Source: Gammaproteobacteria bacterium (GTDB lineage Bacteria > Pseudomonadota > Gammaproteobacteria > UBA6429 > Thiohalophilaceae). From it: a stretch of 9,318 nt of DNA. A model generated the notes under the pieces. It made no database searches. It had not been told where the DNA came from and saw only the letters and a list, made by a program, of their open reading frames with translations. A program made the position numbers and the translations under genes. The stretch lies in the NCBI GenBank assembly GCA_011052165.1, contig DRJN01000138.1, positions 1-9,318 of the forward strand, in the 5' to 3' direction. This document shows positions 6,381 to 9,318 of the stretch, piece by piece; positions within the stretch are counted from its first letter, which is position 1, and the number at the start of each line of letters is the position of its first letter.

Positions 6381-7352
6381 ATGATTAAAAAGACAACAAA
6401 ACAACCAGACGATAATATTCATGACCGGCGGCATCATGAAACTAAAGGGCTGCGAGAACTGTTTGCTTCGCAGTGGCGTTATTTCCTGAGCATATTGGAA
6501 AGTGGCGACGGGAAGACGGGGGAGAGTACACAAGATCCTGCATTAGTCACCGATGCCATTGAAACCGTTATTGACGGCACAGATAAACGTATCCGCGCCA
6601 TAGGACATTATAAAAAGAGGCTCAGGGATACCGTCCGCATGACGCTGGATTATATTGATGCCGCTGTTGCCAGTATTCCCGAGGCTATCCGGGTTGATAA
6701 AGACAGTTTTTCGCACAACCCTGTAATTAATGCCTTTTTTGTTAACATGGATGATATACGAAACATTTTTAGCACATCACATGAATTGCAGAACTTCTTC
6801 AGAAAAGCCGAGTATGCGTCATGTGATGAAGCTTATGGCATCCTTTTTGTTACCCGGAATGAAAAAACAGTCCTCGGTAAGATCATTCAGGATGACATGC
6901 TGGTTAGCGAAGTAAAACAGACGGCGGTTAACTTTTCAGACCATGAAATTGTGGCGGTATGTGATTCTGAGGAGGGTGCCAGACGGGGATTAAAAGAATT
7001 TATATTTAGCCATATCGTCAAATACGTTTCTGCACACATGCTACATATTCGCCAGCAACAACGAGAACAAATCGACAAGGGCTGCATGGACGTTTGGATC
7101 AGCGGAGTCAGCAATCCAGAGGTCTACCTGACTGAATTAATAAACCAGCTAACAACCCCCGGCCCATTATTAACCCACCAAAAAGTCTGTCTACGGCTCA
7201 ACAAAATGGGAATAAAGGTAGATGAGAATTTATCGGAAACCGTCAATGAATTTACCGCGCATGAGTTTCAAATAGGGAAACAGCCTCCCCGTGTGGTCAC
7301 CATCGTACGTTATCCACGGAATGAGATGTTAACCAACACAGCATTATTCTAA
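6381..7352 (+). CDS. Protein of unknown function, 323 residues
   Basis: I do not recognise this gene. The frame could open at TTG 6366, but ATG 6381 is preferred because GGGGTG (6368-6373) lies at good ribosome-binding distance. The product looks soluble and cytoplasmic: no signal peptide or hydrophobic membrane segment is evident. The N-terminal 25 residues are polar and basic (KKTTKQ, DRRHHETK). A helical region follows with TDKRIRAIGHYKKRLRDTVR, then a mixed alpha/beta part (YGILFVTRNEKTVLGKI, HEIVAVCDSEEGARRGLKEF), and a C-terminal part (VCLRLNKMGIKV, PRVVTIVRYPRNEML) reading like beta strands. No nucleotide-binding or nuclease motif is apparent. Its composition looks more AT-rich than gltX or ybiT, hinting at different ancestry. 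A possible extended -10 box, TGCTATGCT, lies at 6330-6338. It is divergent from dnaQ and ends 110 bases before ybiT on the same strand. Its reality as a gene rests on length, start signal and protein-like composition. Confidence 0.75.
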   Translation: MIKKTTKQPDDNIHDRRHHETKGLRELFASQWRYFLSILESGDGKTGESTQDPALVTDAIETVIDGTDKRIRAIGHYKKRLRDTVRMTLDYIDAAVASIPEAIRVDKDSFSHNPVINAFFVNMDDIRNIFSTSHELQNFFRKAEYASCDEAYGILFVTRNEKTVLGKIIQDDMLVSEVKQTAVNFSDHEIVAVCDSEEGARRGLKEFIFSHIVKYVSAHMLHIRQQQREQIDKGCMDVWISGVSNPEVYLTELINQLTTPGPLLTHQKVCLRLNKMGIKVDENLSETVNEFTAHEFQIGKQPPRVVTIVRYPRNEMLTNTALF

Positions 7353-7462
7353 TAGCAGGAACCAGCCCGATCTTTATTGGGCGTTATACGTGTGCGGACG
7401 GCCTCTCTGTGGCATAATGCCCGGCCTTTTTACCCGCTATTTACGCTCTGGAAGTTCCACTC

Positions 7463-9055
7463 TTGATTACGACAGCTAATATCACCATGCAATTTGGGGC
7501 TAAGCCCTTGTTTGAAAACATTTCCGTTAAATTCGGCAATGGCAATCGCTACGGCCTGATTGGCGCTAACGGTTGCGGTAAATCCACCTTTATAAAAATT
7601 CTGGGCGGCGATCTGGAACCCACCTCGGGTAATGTTTCGGTGGATGTGGGTGAACAGGTCGGCAAGCTGGGACAGGATCAGTTTGCATTTGAAACTAATA
7701 CGGTACTGGATACGGTGATCATGGGTGATGCGCATCTGTGGCAGATAAAGCATGAGCGTGACCGCATTTATTCGCTTGCAGAAATGAGTGAAGAAGAAGG
7801 CATGAAGGTGGCTGATCTGGAAGTCGAATTCGCCGAGCGGGACGGCTATACCGCCGAATCCCGTGCCGGTGAATTATTGTTAGGTCTCGACATTCCACTG
7901 GAGCAACATAACGATCTGATGAGCGCCATTGCCCCAGGCTGGAAGTTACGCGTGTTGCTGGCCCAGGCGCTGTTTGCAAACCCGGATATATTGCTGCTCG
8001 ACGAACCTACTAATAACCTGGACATCAATACCATTCGCTGGCTGGAAAAAGTGCTCAACGAGTGCAACAGCACCATTATTATCATTTCTCATGATCGCCA
8101 CTTTCTGAATAGCGTCTGCACCCATATGGCCGATCTGGATTACGGCGAACTGCGCGTCTATCCTGGCAATTACGACGATTACATGACCGCCTCTACCCAG
8201 GCCCGTGAACGCCTGCTGTCTGACAATGCAAAGAAAAAAGCCCAGATCAACGAACTTCAGTCCTTTGTCAGCCGCTTTTCAGCCAACGCCTCCAAGGCCA
8301 AACAGGCCACTTCGCGGGCCAAACGAATTGAAAAAATTCAACTCGAAGAAGTCAAGCCTTCCAGCCGCAAAAACCCCTTCATTCGTTTCGAGCAGGGGAA
8401 AAAACTCTATCGCAATGCCTTTGAGCTGGAAAACCTGAGTAAGGGTTACGCTGATCAACCCTTATTCACTGATCTCAGCATGCTGGCGGAAGTGGGCGAA
8501 CGCATCGCCGTGATCGGCCCCAACGGAATAGGCAAAACCACCCTGTTGCGCACCCTGGTACATGACCTTGCACCGGACAGCGGCAAGGTTAAATGGTCGG
8601 AGAACATCAATATCGGTTACTACGCCCAGGATCATTCGCAAGACTTCAGCAACGACATGTCTCTGTTCGACTGGATGAGCCAGTGGATGAAACCCAGCGA
8701 TGATGAACAATCCGTTCGCGCGGTGCTGGGGCGGATGCTGTTCTCTCAGGATGAAATCAAAAAGTCCGTGACTAAAGTTTCCGGTGGTGAGCAGGGCCGA
8801 ATGCTATTCGGTAAGCTCATGCTGCAACAACCGAATGTGCTGGTGATGGATGAACCCACCAATCACCTGGATATGGAATCCATCGAATCCCTGAACCTGG
8901 CCCTGGAAAATTATCCCGGCACCCTGGTTTTTGTCAGCCACGACCGGGAATTCGTATCCTCCCTGGCGACCCGGATTATTGAACTGACGCCAATCGGCAT
9001 CAACAATTACAGCGGTAGTTACGAAGACTACCTGCGTAGTCAGAGTGTAAATTAG
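7463..9055 (+). CDS. ybiT: ABC-F family ATPase YbiT (ribosome-associated)
   Basis: An ABC-F protein with two ATP-binding cassettes and no membrane segments; the family acts at the ribosomal E site to influence stalled or starting ribosomes. The 530-residue length equals that of E. coli YbiT, and similarity is evident from end to end. Cassette 1 has Walker A GANGCGKS (34-41), the degenerate signature [10 protein letters not shown] typical of YbiT, and Walker [13 protein letters not shown] (176-187) with E181. The basic linker (about 240-310, with [20 protein letters not shown]) is the P-site-tRNA-interaction region. Cassette 2 has GPNGIGKT (352-359), signature VSGGEQGR (439-446) and [12 protein letters not shown] with E464. 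The start is TTG at 7463: GGAAG (7450-7454) lies eight bases upstream and the N-terminus [11 protein letters not shown] aligns with other YbiT proteins. CATAAT (7413-7418) is a possible -10 box with a poor -35. Its TAG stop overlaps the rnhA stop codon on the other strand by four bases. Confidence 0.96.
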   Translation: MITTANITMQFGAKPLFENISVKFGNGNRYGLIGANGCGKSTFIKILGGDLEPTSGNVSVDVGEQVGKLGQDQFAFETNTVLDTVIMGDAHLWQIKHERDRIYSLAEMSEEEGMKVADLEVEFAERDGYTAESRAGELLLGLDIPLEQHNDLMSAIAPGWKLRVLLAQALFANPDILLLDEPTNNLDINTIRWLEKVLNECNSTIIIISHDRHFLNSVCTHMADLDYGELRVYPGNYDDYMTASTQARERLLSDNAKKKAQINELQSFVSRFSANASKAKQATSRAKRIEKIQLEEVKPSSRKNPFIRFEQGKKLYRNAFELENLSKGYADQPLFTDLSMLAEVGERIAVIGPNGIGKTTLLRTLVHDLAPDSGKVKWSENINIGYYAQDHSQDFSNDMSLFDWMSQWMKPSDDEQSVRAVLGRMLFSQDEIKKSVTKVSGGEQGRMLFGKLMLQQPNVLVMDEPTNHLDMESIESLNLALENYPGTLVFVSHDREFVSSLATRIIELTPIGINNYSGSYEDYLRSQSVN

Positions 9056-9228
9056 CGCAGCTTGTCGATGCCCTGATTCGCCAGCTCATCGGCAATTTCA
9101 TTTTCGGCATGGCCGCTATGGCCTTTTACCCACTTCCACTCTACCTGGTGCTGCTGCACGGCGGCATCCAGACGTTGCCAGAGATCGATATTTTTGACCG
9201 GCTTTCTGGCGGCGGTTTTCCAGGCTTT
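9052..9228 (-). pseudogene. rnhA: Ribonuclease HI, 3' fragment only
   Basis: This encodes the last 58 residues of ribonuclease HI, which degrades RNA in RNA-DNA hybrids. [20 protein letters not shown] and [20 protein letters not shown] match E. coli RNase HI from about residue 88 onward, including the equivalents of His124 and catalytic Asp134. Catalytic Asp10, Glu48 and Asp70 should lie in the missing N-terminal 87 residues. Homology stops exactly where a REP-like palindrome begins (9229). Upstream in the same frame the sequence is REP and unrelated sequence, and TAA occurs at 9309-9307, so no intact gene is encoded here. A GTG at 9279 opens the remaining frame but is not a native start. Either rnhA was truncated, or a larger insertion split it and the 5' part lies beyond 9318. 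The C-terminus is also shorter than in E. coli, ending IDKLR. Confidence 0.85.
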
Positions 9229-9256
9229 GTAGGGTGGGCACGGGTTTTGTGCCCAC
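9229..9256 (+). repeat. REP-like palindrome, copy 3, at the break in rnhA
   Basis: GTAG (9229-9232) is followed by GTGGGCAC (9234-9241), loop GGGTTTT and GTGCCCAC (9249-9256). It differs from copy 1 by one loop base and by the two bases after the palindrome. The GTAG end abuts the first recognisable rnhA codon. Like copy 1 it is on the plus strand. Confidence 0.8.
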
Positions 9257-9318
9257 AGGCATTTCCTTCCGTCGCCCACACAGAGAAACTCAAAGCTCCG
9301 GACATTTTAATAGCAAAA
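9257..9318. other. Unassigned sequence beyond the REP element
   Basis: These 62 bases occupy the place where the rnhA 5' half would be expected, but encode nothing resembling RNase HI in any frame I checked. They could be part of a larger inserted element or the new neighbour left by a deletion. The window ends before this can be decided. Confidence 0.4.

Noticed and set aside
7365..7382. Hairpin GCCCGA/TTGGGC after the unknown gene as a terminator
   Set aside because: The stem is only six pairs with one G-U pair and no U-tract follows.

Overview
The window looks like chromosomal DNA of a gammaproteobacterium. The evidence is a bacterial-type glutaminyl-tRNA synthetase beside glutamyl-tRNA synthetase, a CRP/Vfr-type cAMP receptor protein with a Vfr-like recognition helix, a DnaQ epsilon subunit with a clamp-binding motif, and a full-length 530-residue YbiT. 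Base composition is roughly balanced by eye, with an AT-rich stretch at about 5395-5500. The genus cannot be named from this sequence alone.

Layout. Positions 1-747 hold the wreckage of two mobile elements: the C-terminal part of an IS630-type transposase, abruptly joined to the C-terminal part of a large serine recombinase. The recombinase carries a one-base frameshift. When the shift is corrected, its last codons run antisense through the 3' half of a tRNA-Glu gene, which suggests an old integration at that tRNA. Positions 691-957 hold tRNA-Glu(TTC) and tRNA-Ala(GGC) on the minus strand, behind a strong sigma70-type promoter with a GC-rich discriminator. Positions 975-4228 hold glnS and gltX, both minus strand, separated by a pair of identical inverted 30-base REP-like palindromes. 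A divergent gap leads to a crp-type regulator (4452-5150, plus). A 419-base gap without a recognised gene follows; it holds several hairpins, a minus-strand terminator and one tiny ORF with a strong Shine-Dalgarno sequence. Positions 5570-6277 are dnaQ (minus). Then come an unrecognised 323-residue gene (6381-7352, plus) and the ABC-F ATPase gene ybiT (7463-9055, plus). The window ends in the 3' part of rnhA (minus), cut off at a third copy of the same REP-like palindrome.

How the parts relate. gltX, glnS and tRNA-Glu form a glutamate/glutamine translation cluster transcribed in one direction, with the tRNAs having their own promoter. dnaQ and rnhA, often neighbours in gammaproteobacteria, are here on the same strand but separated by two plus-strand genes, and rnhA has lost its first 87 or so codons in this window. 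I see no CRISPR array, toxin-antitoxin pair, phage module or recognisable new defence system. The most interesting signals are the recombinase/tRNA-Glu junction, the REP-like family with its tie to the rnhA break, the orphan gene at 6381, and the non-coding island at 5151-5569.
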